From assembly GCA_029817715.1 (NCBI GenBank), contig JARUPY010000079.1:3100001-3164000 (forward strand): a stretch of DNA of 64,000 nucleotides, written 5' to 3'. Shown piece after piece: positions 25,815 through 35,199 of this stretch; position 1 is the first letter of the stretch; each line of letters begins with the position of its first letter. Made by a program: the position numbers and the translations under genes. The notes beneath the pieces were generated by a model. It was not told where the DNA came from, ran no database searches, and saw nothing but the letters and a program-made list of their open reading frames with translations. Source of the stretch: Melastoma dodecandrum. Lineage: Eukaryota; Streptophyta; Magnoliopsida; Myrtales; Melastomataceae.

Positions 25815-27811
25815 TGTTGGATCGTTCAGGAACACTAAGAGGGGGGTGAATTAGTGTTTATAACTTTTTCGCCATTTTCTCAGTATAAGCGGAAGCGTAC
25901 TATAACTCAGCAGAGCGTTTCTCAGAATGAGAACTGCTTCGCTGATACCGTTACGATTTTGTCGAGTAGGTTTTCGTACGAGTGTTGCGCGATCGTAATG
26001 GACACAGTAGTTTATAGTGGTTCGGTCTAAATCGACCTACGTCCACTTTCCACCAACAAGGTGATTCCACTATATAATATAATGGGTGCAAAGAGCCCTT
26101 GCACTAGGCGTTTGGTTCTCACAAAGTGAGATTTAGAATCCTGTACAATTGATGATCACTCCTGGCAACGATCAGCTCCTCACACAGTGGACGTCTTCTC
26201 GTTTCCAGCAGAATGATGCTTTTCCTCAGCAGTTGGTAGCTCAATGGATTCCACACAGAACGTTGTCGCTCAGATGTAAGCATGTCTATCACAGCACACA
26301 GACAACGTTATGTCAAAGATTAAACCCTCAGATAATAATCCTTACAGTGACAGAAAGACTTCTCAGAGAGCAGCTCATTTCTGTTTCACAGTAGAGGATT
26401 GCTTCAGCACTTTTGTCGTTCAGCAGAGGATTTCCTCACAGATCTTGTCTCTCCTGGATATGAGCCTGTAATTTCTTAAGAGACAACCACGAAGTTGATC
26501 ACACGGATCACCACAAAGACCACAAAGAGAAGAACCACAAAGATAACCACAAAGACCACTAAGAAAGGCTATACGTCCTACACTCAGTTTGGACGTGCAC
26601 AGTTACCACAACTGTGACTCACTGCACTGCACACCCAGTGCCTAGAGTGGAATTTTCTACTCCAGCGGCTTCCACGCAACCTGCTCTACTATCCGTCCCC
26701 AGGAGTTCGAGACTTCTGCACAGCACCCCTGTGCTCGGGAGGACCTCTTTCCACTCCGACGGCGTTCCCACCTCCTGCTCTACCCTGCAGGCACGAGAAT
26801 TCTAGTTCGCACCCGCAAGTGCGTGTCTAACTGCTCAAACTCCGTAGGTTCGAGACTTCCCTGCGAAGAGACACGACAAGAACGGCTTCTTGCCGATGGG
26901 TTAGCAACTGGTTACTGAATTCAGCACAGGTATTCACTTAGCTTCCCTCAGACGATTCGCCAGCCGCTCGTTAAACACACCGAGGATACCTGGTCCCTCT
27001 CACGACGATTAAAGAATCTGACCTCAGCCCCTTGACACTCTCACACGCAGCTTGCAAGAGAAAGAACCAGGAGACACTTAGCACCTTCCGTTCTCCGTCG
27101 ATGCACAAAGCTCACTTAGACCACTTAGACCACTCAGACCACTTAATCGCACAAAGGCTCTTGGATATGTCGTCTTTGATCTGATTATAATGGATAAGGA
27201 AGCATAGAAAACGTCCAGGCAATCTTCGAGATTTGTTACCAAAATTGGCAGCCAGGACTCAGCAACGGTCTGCTCACCCGATTGCTGTGCTATGAAGAGT
27301 AAGTACCAACGGTAACTTTCCTCTCTTCTCTTAATCAAATAATTTATTTCTAATATTTATGATCTGATCATAATCTCATCTGATCGATTTATAATTAATC
27401 AAAAATATTTGATTAGATATTTCATCCCGTTCCAGCGTAACATTGCTGCAGGGTGTCAGAAACATATTTTGTTTCTAAAAATAAACTTGGAAATATAATC
27501 TCACAATATTTAGTTGCCTAAATCTTTATAATGAGATTATTAACCCACATTTAAATGAATTTGGACACTCAGACAAATGATCTGAGATAACCCAAAATAA
27601 AAACGTGGATATTGAAAATTTGTTTCCATATTTTCAATATGTATTCGTAATATCACAACAACAACTGACTGTAACATATGACAGTTACTAACTGCGATTC
27701 AGTAACACATTGCTCAGGCTCATCACTAGGAATAAGCACGCAACTCATGAAATATTACTGCTGACCATCAGCAACTCGTTGCTTAAGTTCATCATCAAAA
27801 CCAGGCTCACA
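25815..27811. mobile_element. Solo LTR (about 2.0 kb) with perfect TGCTG target-site duplication
   Basis: Begins TGTTGGATCG and ends AGGCTCACA, i.e. LTR-style TG...CA ends. The 5 bases before (25810-25814) and after (27812-27816) are both TGCTG. A second copy of the same element, also with 5-bp duplication, lies at 46715-48782 in the same orientation. Shared landmarks are CACTAAGAGGGGGGTGAAT near the start, TATAGTGGTTCGG plus CGACCTACGTCCACTTTCCACC, a short ACCACAAAGA tandem and a Gly/Ser-free Cys-poor GC-rich middle. No internal retroviral-type domains are present, so it is a solo LTR or similar non-autonomous element rather than a complete retrotransposon. Confidence 0.85.
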
Positions 27812-28230
27812 TGCTGATTTAGCATTCAGAACCATTCTCGGAACTTTGTTATGTCTTTTGCTCATTAGAACATCAAGACGGGCAAAAGAGGCCGTGAAAT
27901 GATAGAGGAAGGTTAAGATGATTCCTTGGTTCTTACGACTTATGTTACATTAGTATGTTACCGCCCGCCATCACAAACAGGTGTTTTAGAAATGACAACC
28001 TAACCCAAGGAACTTTCCATCACGTGCGATTCCACGAGTACGAAACAATACCTCGTTATTTCTTGCCACCGTTTCATGATGTACGAAAGTGTTTCAATCG
28101 ACATTCATAAAATTAAACGTGCTTTTTATTCGTAAAATACGGAAATACATTTTGTCCGTTATAAAATAGTAGCATGGTGAGTTTCGTATTATTTTACAAG
28201 CCCGTACGAAGCGTTTCATGATTGTATACA

Positions 28231-28348
28231 GTCCGTACGAATTTCATCTGCGTATTATTGTATACAGTCCATACGAGCCTTTTACAAAACATTACGAATT
28301 TCATCTGCGTATTATTGTATACAGTCCATACGAGCCTTTTACGAAACA
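28231..28348 (+). repeat. Direct tandem duplication (about 60 bp unit, near two copies)
   Basis: The string ACGAATTTCATCTGCGTATT followed by ATTGTATACAGTCCATACGA occurs twice head-to-tail, with a partial third TTGTATACAGTCCGTACGAA just before it. It lies upstream of LEA_2 gene 2. Confidence 0.8.
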
Positions 28349-28612
28349 CTTTCGAAACTCACGGATTCTTCCCGGCGTATACGTCCCCAAACCGAAAGGA
28401 AACACTTAGCTTCCTTTTGATCCCTCTAATTATTAGTTGTCGTTTTCAATCGAAGCTTCTCATTGATTTCACGTTTTCCTTAGAAGAAAGTCAATAAAAG
28501 CACAACAACAGAAGAAAACAACAAAAACTTTTTCCAAGGTCCAAACTCATCGCCCGCACACTTTAACGCGCTTTACTTCTTGTTGTTTCGTTATGCTACA
28601 AGGAAAGAAAAC

Positions 28613-28622
28613 TCTATATAAG
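28613..28622 (+). promoter_or_regulatory. TATA box for LEA_2 gene 2
   Basis: TCTATATAAG about 105 bp upstream of the ATG at 28725, the same spacing as in LEA_2 gene 1. Confidence 0.6.
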
Positions 28623-28724
28623 CCAAGCAAATCACATAATCCATACCCATCAACCTACAGAACACAATCAAAGTGAGAGACAAAGAATACTTCTCCGGGA
28701 AAGTATCGAGAAAAAGAAGGGAGA

Positions 28725-29366
28725 ATGGCCGAGAAGATGCAGCAGGAATACCACCCTCCGGAGTCCAACGGATACCACCACAACGACCGGGAGGCCCAGT
28801 TGTCGATCGATGAGGAAGAGAAGCGCAAGAAGAGGATCAAGTGGGCCATCTACATCGCTGCCTTCACCGTCTTCCAGGTCATGGTACTCCTCGTTTTCGG
28901 TCTCGTCATCATGAAGGTCAAGGCCCCAAAGTTCAGGGTCGGCGAGCTCGAGATCCAGACTCTCACCACCGACCAGGCTGCTCCCTCATTCGACATGACG
29001 TTCATCGCTCCCATCAGGATCAAGAACACAAACTTCGGCCCTTACAAGTTCGATGCCACAACCGTCGACTTCACCTATGGAGGAGCTGTCGTCGGGCAGG
29101 TGGCCATCCCCAAGAGCAAGGCCAACTTCAAATCCACCAAGAAGATCAATGCTGAGGTGATGTTGAACTCGGTTGCATTGTCGAGCAACACAGCTGGGCT
29201 TGCAAGCGAGCTTACCAATGGGGCGATCACGCTGGGGAGTAAGGGGACAATGAACGGGAAGGTGACGCTGATGCTCATCTTCAAGAAGAAGAAGTCGACC
29301 CAGATGGACTGCACCATGGTGATTGACGTGGGGTCGAAAGCCGTTAAGTCCGTAGAATGCAAATAA
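28725..29366 (+). CDS. LEA_2 cluster gene 2 (213 aa, single exon)
   Basis: Same architecture as its neighbours with a longer acidic/His-rich cytosolic tail (MAEKMQQEYHPPESNGYHHN). Basic stop-transfer residues EEKRKKRIKW precede a transmembrane helix at about 40-63, then the LEA_2 domain with APKFRVGELEIQTL, IKNTNFGPYKFDATTVDFTY and IFKKKKSTQMDCTMVIDVGS. The N-terminal half is almost the same as gene 4 (32441-33082), while the C-terminal third (LNSVALSSNTAGLASELTNG onward) is almost the same as gene 3 (30463-31071), at DNA level too. This mosaic suggests gene conversion in the array. Start is ATG 28725. Confidence 0.9.
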   Translation: MAEKMQQEYHPPESNGYHHNDREAQLSIDEEEKRKKRIKWAIYIAAFTVFQVMVLLVFGLVIMKVKAPKFRVGELEIQTLTTDQAAPSFDMTFIAPIRIKNTNFGPYKFDATTVDFTYGGAVVGQVAIPKSKANFKSTKKINAEVMLNSVALSSNTAGLASELTNGAITLGSKGTMNGKVTLMLIFKKKKSTQMDCTMVIDVGSKAVKSVECK

Positions 29367-29979
29367 AAAGTTACTGAAGTGATATCCATAATGCTCGCAC
29401 TATACTGTTTCGCCATTTGTTTAAAAACAATGTGTTTATGTTGATAAGTCTTTCATTCATGGATGAATTCTTCATTGTTTATTTCATCTCTGGGGTAGCA
29501 GCATCTCGATCTTTATAGCACTTTTGCCTAAGATCATTCCGCAGTTCATATCCAGACTCAGAGCCACCTTGGACAGGGGTTGTGCCACCTGAAGTTGTCG
29601 TTGTGTTAGGCGATCATGGGGGAAGGTAGGCCTTGAGTTCAATTGGGACGAATGAAATGGTTACAGATAATCCTCAAGGCCAAGGTTTCCCTTATAATCA
29701 ATGCGTGATAGATAGCCTCTAGAAGTTGAAATTCTTATATCCTACATGGGAAGGATCTTCATGCTTGCCGGAGAAGTCGTTTCATCTCATCCCATCTCCA
29801 TTACTTGTCCAGCTCCACTACCACATATACAATGTCTACAAAAGAATAAGCTTCGACACTAAGGTGGAAAACTTGCTAGGAAATTCTAAGACATACTAGT
29901 GAAGAACTGGCAGGGAGTATAACCGGATACGATGGCTTCCAGAGTCACAAACATAAAGTAATGTAACATATTATTGTAG

Positions 29980-30275
29980 AGTTGAAGGTCAAGCTGCTCA
30001 AGCTTCAGGTCACGACACTCGATATCCAGAAATTGACAAATGCAAGGTTCTTCGTGCCGTTTGGGATCAAGAAGAGCAACTTCGGCCCTCATAAGTTCTT
30101 CAGAACCACCTCCGATGATTTCACCTGAACCTGCAGCCTGTGAAGATCAAGGCCAACTTCTTGTACATCTTCCGGACTCAGGGACGAGCCGAGCAAAAGC
30201 CCAATCACATTGAACCTCATGTTTGAGAAGTCGTCCGCAGTGATGAACTAAGCATGGCTATGGACTTGCGACGCT
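29980..30275 (+). pseudogene. LEA_2 pseudogene fragment
   Basis: Translates as LQVTTLDIQKLTNARFFVPF then GIKKSNFGPHKFFRTTSDDF, matching the cluster's FRVG..IQTL / APIRIKNNNFGPYKFDATTV region, then hits TGA at 30125-30127. Downstream text still resembles the KANF and C-terminal MNC segments out of frame (ITLNLMFEKS, SAVMN). No start or transmembrane part is recognisable. It lies between the converging genes 2 and 3, on the + strand like gene 2. Confidence 0.75.
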
Positions 30276-30462
30276 GATAGAAAAAACGTATGCAGGATTG
30301 ACGATTATGGTGTCTTTTGGTGACTCAATTGCACAATTCTGAATAATGCAAACAAATCTATAAATGAATGAAATTGAACCAAATGATATCACACTGGAAA
30401 TCCATAAATAAACACAATCGAATAGTGAGCATGGGATGATGTACTCAATATCATCTCCTTAT

Positions 30463-31071
30463 TTATTTACACTCCATAGACTTTACGGACTTCGATGCCA
30501 CGTCGATCATCATGGTGCAGTCCATCTCGGTCGACTTCTTCTTCTTGAACATGAGCATCAGAGTCACCTTCCCATTCATTGTCCCCTTACTCCCCAGCGT
30601 GATCACCCCATTGGTAAGCTCGCTCGCAAGCCCAGCTGTGTTGCTCGACAATGCAACCGAGTTCAATGAAACCTCCGCATCAATCTTCTTGGTAGATTTG
30701 AAGTTGGCCTTGCTCTTGGGAATTGCCACCTGCCCGATGACAACCGCTCCATAGGTGAAGTCGATGTTTGTGGCATCAAACTTGTAAGGGCCGAAGTTGT
30801 TGTTCTTAATCCTGATCGGCGCGATGAACGTTGTGTTGAATGAGGGTGCTGTCCGATCCACATCCAGGGTCTGGATCTGTAGCGTCCCGACCCTAAACTT
30901 GGGGGCCTTGACCTTCATCACGACGAGAGCGAAGACTAGGATCACCATAACCTGGAAAACCGTAAAGGCCGCGATGTAGACAGCCCACTTCATCCTCTTC
31001 CTGCGCTTCTCCTCATCTTCCGCAGATCTTTGTGATTCCCTGTCCGACTTATGGAAGCCGTTCTCCGCCAT
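30463..31071 (-). CDS. LEA_2 cluster gene 3 (202 aa, single exon)
   Basis: ATG at 31071 is taken because the frame upstream to 31080 starts only with GTG. Cytosolic tail MAENGFHKSDRESQRSAEDE, basic EKRRKRMKW, transmembrane helix about 30-53, then KAPKFRVGTLQIQTL, IKNNNFGPYKFDATNIDFTY, and C-terminal MFKKKKSTEMDCTMMIDVAS. Transcribed toward gene 2. The last 180 or so bases of coding sequence are nearly identical to gene 2 in inverted orientation. A TATA repeat at 31189-31196 is a plausible core promoter. Confidence 0.9.
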   Translation of the reverse strand: MAENGFHKSDRESQRSAEDEEKRRKRMKWAVYIAAFTVFQVMVILVFALVVMKVKAPKFRVGTLQIQTLDVDRTAPSFNTTFIAPIRIKNNNFGPYKFDATNIDFTYGAVVIGQVAIPKSKANFKSTKKIDAEVSLNSVALSSNTAGLASELTNGVITLGSKGTMNGKVTLMLMFKKKKSTEMDCTMMIDVASKSVKSMECK

Positions 31072-31188
31072 TTCACTCACTACTCACAAACTTGATAGCG
31101 AACGTATCTCGAGAAATCCTGCTCTTGCTTCGGAGTGTTCAAGGGAAATAACTATGGTTTGATGATTTCACCAGGGCATTTGTATTCA

Positions 31189-31196
31189 TATATATA
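31189..31196 (-). promoter_or_regulatory. TATA-like element for LEA_2 gene 3
   Basis: TATATATA on the minus strand about 118 bp upstream of ATG 31071, matching the spacing of the other cluster promoters. Confidence 0.5.
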
Positions 31197-31535
31197 CACA
31201 CACATCCGCGTTGGGATAAGTCGTGTAAGAAGCCGCGTGGTACGAGGAAGGCAGCGAAAGTCGGACCTTCTATTAGTTTCTTCTTGGACTTTTTGTTTTA
31301 GGACACGGTCGTAATCGTCAGAAGAAGCTTCGATCGTCCCCACAAAAAGAACAGGGGAAAACATAAATGCAATGGGGGACCAACTTCTGCCTGACTTTGT
31401 CAAACATAAAAGCTAAGAAGATGATCATCATAAACATTTATTCGAAAGTTTCCGCTTATTTCAATGATAGTAAAAGTTATATATGTTGATTGCGAAACTT
31501 ACGAGATGATAAATCTATCCGGGTGTAGAGAACTT

Positions 31536-31790
31536 CTATCTGCCGACAAGGGAGGCAACGAATGGGTTCTTAAAGTGGCTCAAACACAGTGAATTGATGT
31601 CACACACCGACTCCTCAGACGGCATCCAAACGCATGCTCCCCAATCGTCGTTCGCAGCCGTGTCAATTGCCCTTCTGTCTATACTACAAACTGACTCAAG
31701 TACTTGTTGATTCTCATGGTGTTTCTGTTGCTTGTTCTTCTGTCCGAGCAGGCCAACCCAGAGACAGAATGTAATAAATATTAGAAACAT
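31536..31790 (-). CDS. Possible small secreted or membrane peptide (84 aa), unrecognised
   Basis: Starts with ATG at 31790 and a hydrophobic leader MFLIFITFCLWVGLLGQ, then a basic/Gln-rich stretch (KNKQQKHHENQQ) and several Cys. I do not recognise the family. It lies alone between LEA_2 genes 3 and 4; the leader could be a signal peptide or just chance hydrophobic sequence. No transcription evidence is visible. Confidence 0.25.
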   Translation of the reverse strand: MFLIFITFCLWVGLLGQKNKQQKHHENQQVLESVCSIDRRAIDTAANDDWGACVWMPSEESVCDINSLCLSHFKNPFVASLVGR

Positions 31791-32440
31791 GATAGTCGCT
31801 CACTTTTTCTGCCTAAAGAGACTAGTTGTTTACTTCAATCTACCGAACCGAATGCCGACATGTCTCGTTCGTGGATCGCCTGATCCTGCTTAACACGACA
31901 AGTTTTCCATGAGCTTTATTGGATGACCATTGCGTTGGTATTAGGACTTGACCTGCTTTAAAAACATATGGACCCCAAATCCAGTTGAAAGAACCACCTT
32001 ATACTAACACATCATAGCATAATAGGGAACGTCTCTACTTTCCTTGTGGTTATGTCCTCATATTGGATCACTCCCGGTTCCTATCGGCACGTCCAAGATT
32101 GATGCCCACACGAGCAAATCCAGTCATCCTGTTCTCGGATGAGTAAATTATGTCGAGGAGCATACAAGTGCTTGCTGATGAAACCAGAAATGGGACCTCC
32201 CCTGTTTTTTTGCTCTGCTCGCGGGAATGTGGTAATAAAGATGTTTATCCAGTGTTTATAGTTCGGAAATCGTTTCACTAGCAGGGCTGAAAACCCAGAC
32301 GCACAAAATGTCATGAATGAATAATTGTACAAGTTCTCAAAAGAGTACATGTAATTCAATCAAATCGATTACGTTGAATGAGAAAAGTAGTACACACATC
32401 ACAAAATCGGATAACAGTAATGTCTCGCGTGCCCCAAGTT

Positions 32441-33082
32441 CTACTTGCACTCCACCGACGTAATGGTCTTCGACGCCACGCTGATGACCATGGCACAGTC
32501 CATCTGGGTCGATTTCTTCTTCTTGAACATGAGCATCAGCGTCACCTTCCCGTTCATCGTCCCCTGGCTCCGCAGAGTGATCACCCCATTGTTAAGCTCG
32601 GTTGCCAGTCCCGAGTTGGCAGCCAACAATGCAGTTGAGTTCACCGCCCCCTCCAAATAAATCTTCTTGGTGGACTTGAAGTTGACCTTGCTCTTGGGAA
32701 CGGCGACCTGCCCAACGACAACCCCTCCATAGGTGAAGTCCACGGTAGTCTGGTCGAACTTGTAAGGTCCGAAGTTGGGATTCTTAATCCTGATGGGCGC
32801 AATGAACGACATATCGAACGAGGGGGCAGCCTGGTTCGTGGCAAGCGTCTGGATCTGGAGCTCACCGACCCTGAACTTGGGGGCGTTAACCTTCATGATG
32901 ACGAGACCGAAAACGAGGAGTACCATGACCTGGAAGACGGTGAAGGCGGCTATGTAGACGGCCCACTTGATCCTCTTCTTGCGCTTCTCCTCCTCGTCGA
33001 TGGACCATTGGGCCTCGCGGTCGTTACGCAGGTAACCGTTGGACTCCGGGGGGTGGTAGTCCTGCTGCATCTTCTCGGCCAT
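32441..33082 (-). CDS. LEA_2 cluster gene 4 (213 aa, single exon)
   Basis: MAEKMQQDYHPPESNGYLRN tail, DEEEKRKKRIKW, transmembrane helix about 40-63, then NAPKFRVGELQIQTL, IKNPNFGPYKFDQTTVDFTY, GQVAVPKSKVNFKSTKK, and C-terminal MFKKKKSTQMDCAMVISVAS. Its N-terminal half is the closest relative of gene 2, whereas its segment after STKK (YLEGAVNSTALLAANSGLAT) differs from both genes 2 and 3. ATG 33082 is the first in frame. Confidence 0.9.
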   Translation of the reverse strand: MAEKMQQDYHPPESNGYLRNDREAQWSIDEEEKRKKRIKWAVYIAAFTVFQVMVLLVFGLVIMKVNAPKFRVGELQIQTLATNQAAPSFDMSFIAPIRIKNPNFGPYKFDQTTVDFTYGGVVVGQVAVPKSKVNFKSTKKIYLEGAVNSTALLAANSGLATELNNGVITLRSQGTMNGKVTLMLMFKKKKSTQMDCAMVISVASKTITSVECK

Positions 33083-33193
33083 CGGTATAGAAAGGATTAT
33101 CTTCCTTTTGCTCGCTCGCTCGGTTGTTGGAGATATGGTCTGTGTCGTTGTTGTTGTTGATGATGGGTGGAATGGAGATGAGAAGTGGAAGAT

Positions 33194-33201
33194 TATTTAT
33201 A
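33194..33201 (-). promoter_or_regulatory. TATA box for LEA_2 gene 4
   Basis: TATAAATA on the minus strand, about 112 bp upstream of ATG 33082. Confidence 0.6.
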
Positions 33202-33415
33202 GGAGCAAAAGAAGGAGAATGTTGGGGTTTGGGATTCGGTCAGAAATGGATGACTCCTCTCCTCGGTCTAAATAATAGAGTCTCTCCCAGTTAGCCGACT
33301 TTCTTTATCGTTTATGTCTGAATAATAATAATATATGAGAAGCAGACGCGGTTGGATGAGTTATTTGACTTTCTAGAGGGTTTGGTGGCACCCAAGCGAA
33401 CATATCCTTTTAACT

Positions 33416-33434
33416 GTATATATATATATATATG
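33416..33434. repeat. TA dinucleotide microsatellite
   Basis: Run of about nine TA units, upstream of LEA_2 gene 4. Confidence 0.8.
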
Positions 33435-34393
33435 TGAGTACGAATTGACCAAGGCCAAGGTGTTTGTCGGGACGCAGAAGCTTCTTTTTATTAGCTGGAA
33501 ATGAAACGTGCCTTTTTCTTTAAATATCATTTCACTCCCTTCTTTGCTTTCCCTAGCTGTTCTTTCCCACCCATGTCATGAAAAAGACATTCGACATGTT
33601 TTGTATACCTCAAGATAGTTAGGCTACAAAAACATTTTACTAAATAATAAATAATGTTTCTAAATTTATATTCTTTAAAGAATTCGATGTTTCAAACATC
33701 GAATTTTTTTCGAGGAATTAAACACGGCGTTTGAAATATCGATTTTTCGATTTTTCATAGGCGAAAACATCCCGTTATTCATAAATTAAACTCGATATTT
33801 TTATCAATAAATTCAATACATTATTTAATAAATTGTGGAAGTTGCTTTTACAAAATATTTTTACCACACGAGGTTATTGTTGTACTCGGAATTCGTTTCC
33901 CGATGAAATTTCCACGCATGTCTAAATTCAAACCATGTGCTGATGATTCGAAGGTTCAATGTAAAACAGTTTGGACATGTGAAATTGGGATATGCCCGAA
34001 CGATAACCAAGATCATTTAATTAATTTTGACTAAGTAATTGCAATATTATAAAGTTAAGTCCCTCGGGGAGAACGAGACAAATACACCGCAAGTTACGTT
34101 CACAAATGGATCCAACTTATCTTTCTAATGAATGGGAATAAACCTCCAACTAATCAACTTACACTAAACTAAACACATGACAAAGGAATCGGATTCATTT
34201 CCTGACTTTTCTTAATCCACACCTAAAACAATATTTTATGTTGTAATGAATTAATATCTCCCACTTTGGACTCTCCCGAATTTCCAGCAACGTTCTCGTT
34301 TCTTCATTTCATCCCCCACGAACTTCAAGAACTTAGGAACAACAATAATTTGATTCAAGCCAAGAGTTACAATCTAAGACAAATGAACAATGA

Positions 34394-34963
34394 TCATTGG
34401 CACGTCACGGACTGGAGGGTCTTGCTTGAAACATTGACGAGGATCGTGCAGTTCATGTGGATGGCCTTCTTCTTCTTGAAGATCCACATCATCTCCACCT
34501 TCCCTTCCATTGTCCCCACGCTCTCCAACTTCAGCACCCCGGTGCTGATCTCCGCCCCTGCGGTCGACGCTGAGGAGCTCAGCTCCACGTCCACGTCCAG
34601 CTTCTTAGTCCCCATGAACCCCGCGGTTCCCTTCGGCACAGCCGCCTGACCGACAGTCGCCCCCCCGTACGTGAAGTCCACGGTCGTCGCGTCATACTTG
34701 TAAGGCCCGAAGTTGTTGTTCTTGATCCGGATGGGGGCCACGGCCTTGATGTCGAATGAGGCGTTGTTTGTGGTGGTCAGGCTCGTGATATCGAGGTCCC
34801 CAACGCGGAACTTGGGGGTGCGTACCTTCATGACGACGAGGGCGAACACGAGGATGACGCCGGTCTGGAAGACGACGAAGGCGGCGATGTAGGCCGCCCA
34901 CTTCATCCTCTTCCTCCGCTTATCCTCCTCAACGGAGTAAGACGCGTGTCCCTTCTCAGCCAT
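34394..34963 (-). CDS. LEA_2 cluster gene 5 (189 aa, single exon)
   Basis: The frame runs open to 35197, but the first appropriate ATG is 34963 (MAEKGHASYSVEEDKRRKRM), immediately downstream of a TATA box. Transmembrane helix about 23-46 (AAYIAAFVVFQTGVILVFAL), then TPKFRVGDLDITSL, APIRIKNNNFGPYKYDATTV, DFTYGGATVGQAAVPKGTAG, and C-terminal IFKKKKAIHMNCTILVNVSS. It shares the VRTPKFRVG and MNCT features with gene 1, so genes 1 and 5 at the cluster edges form one subgroup and genes 2-4 another. Confidence 0.9.
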   Translation of the reverse strand: MAEKGHASYSVEEDKRRKRMKWAAYIAAFVVFQTGVILVFALVVMKVRTPKFRVGDLDITSLTTTNNASFDIKAVAPIRIKNNNFGPYKYDATTVDFTYGGATVGQAAVPKGTAGFMGTKKLDVDVELSSSASTAGAEISTGVLKLESVGTMEGKVEMMWIFKKKKAIHMNCTILVNVSSKTLQSVTCQ

Positions 34964-35078
34964 GACTTTTCGGGTTAAGGGAGAAAGGGTTGGGGGGGGG
35001 GGCGGGTTGTTTGTTCTCTTCTTACAAAAGGGAATGGAAGGAAAGAGTAGTTGTAAGAACTGGAAGGTGAATGGTTTG

Positions 35079-35086
35079 TTTTTATA
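35079..35086 (-). promoter_or_regulatory. TATA box for LEA_2 gene 5
   Basis: TATAAAAA on the minus strand about 116 bp upstream of ATG 34963. Confidence 0.55.
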
Positions 35087-35199
35087 GGGAATCGTTTGGA
35101 AGACGAAAAGGAAAGGAAAGGTGGAGGGAAAGAGCATGTTGGGACACATTAGTTTAATATGTATGATAGGCCGCCAAACGGGGCCCCCCACCCCCACCT

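Noticed and set aside
26500..26570. Short ACCACAAAGA repeats resembling a CRISPR-like pattern
   Set aside because: Simple tandem degenerate repeat within an LTR in a plant genome; no spacers.
34964..35197. N-terminal extension of LEA_2 gene 5 (frame open upstream of ATG 34963)
   Set aside because: It crosses the TATA box and leader; the ATG at 34963 gives the family-typical N-terminus.
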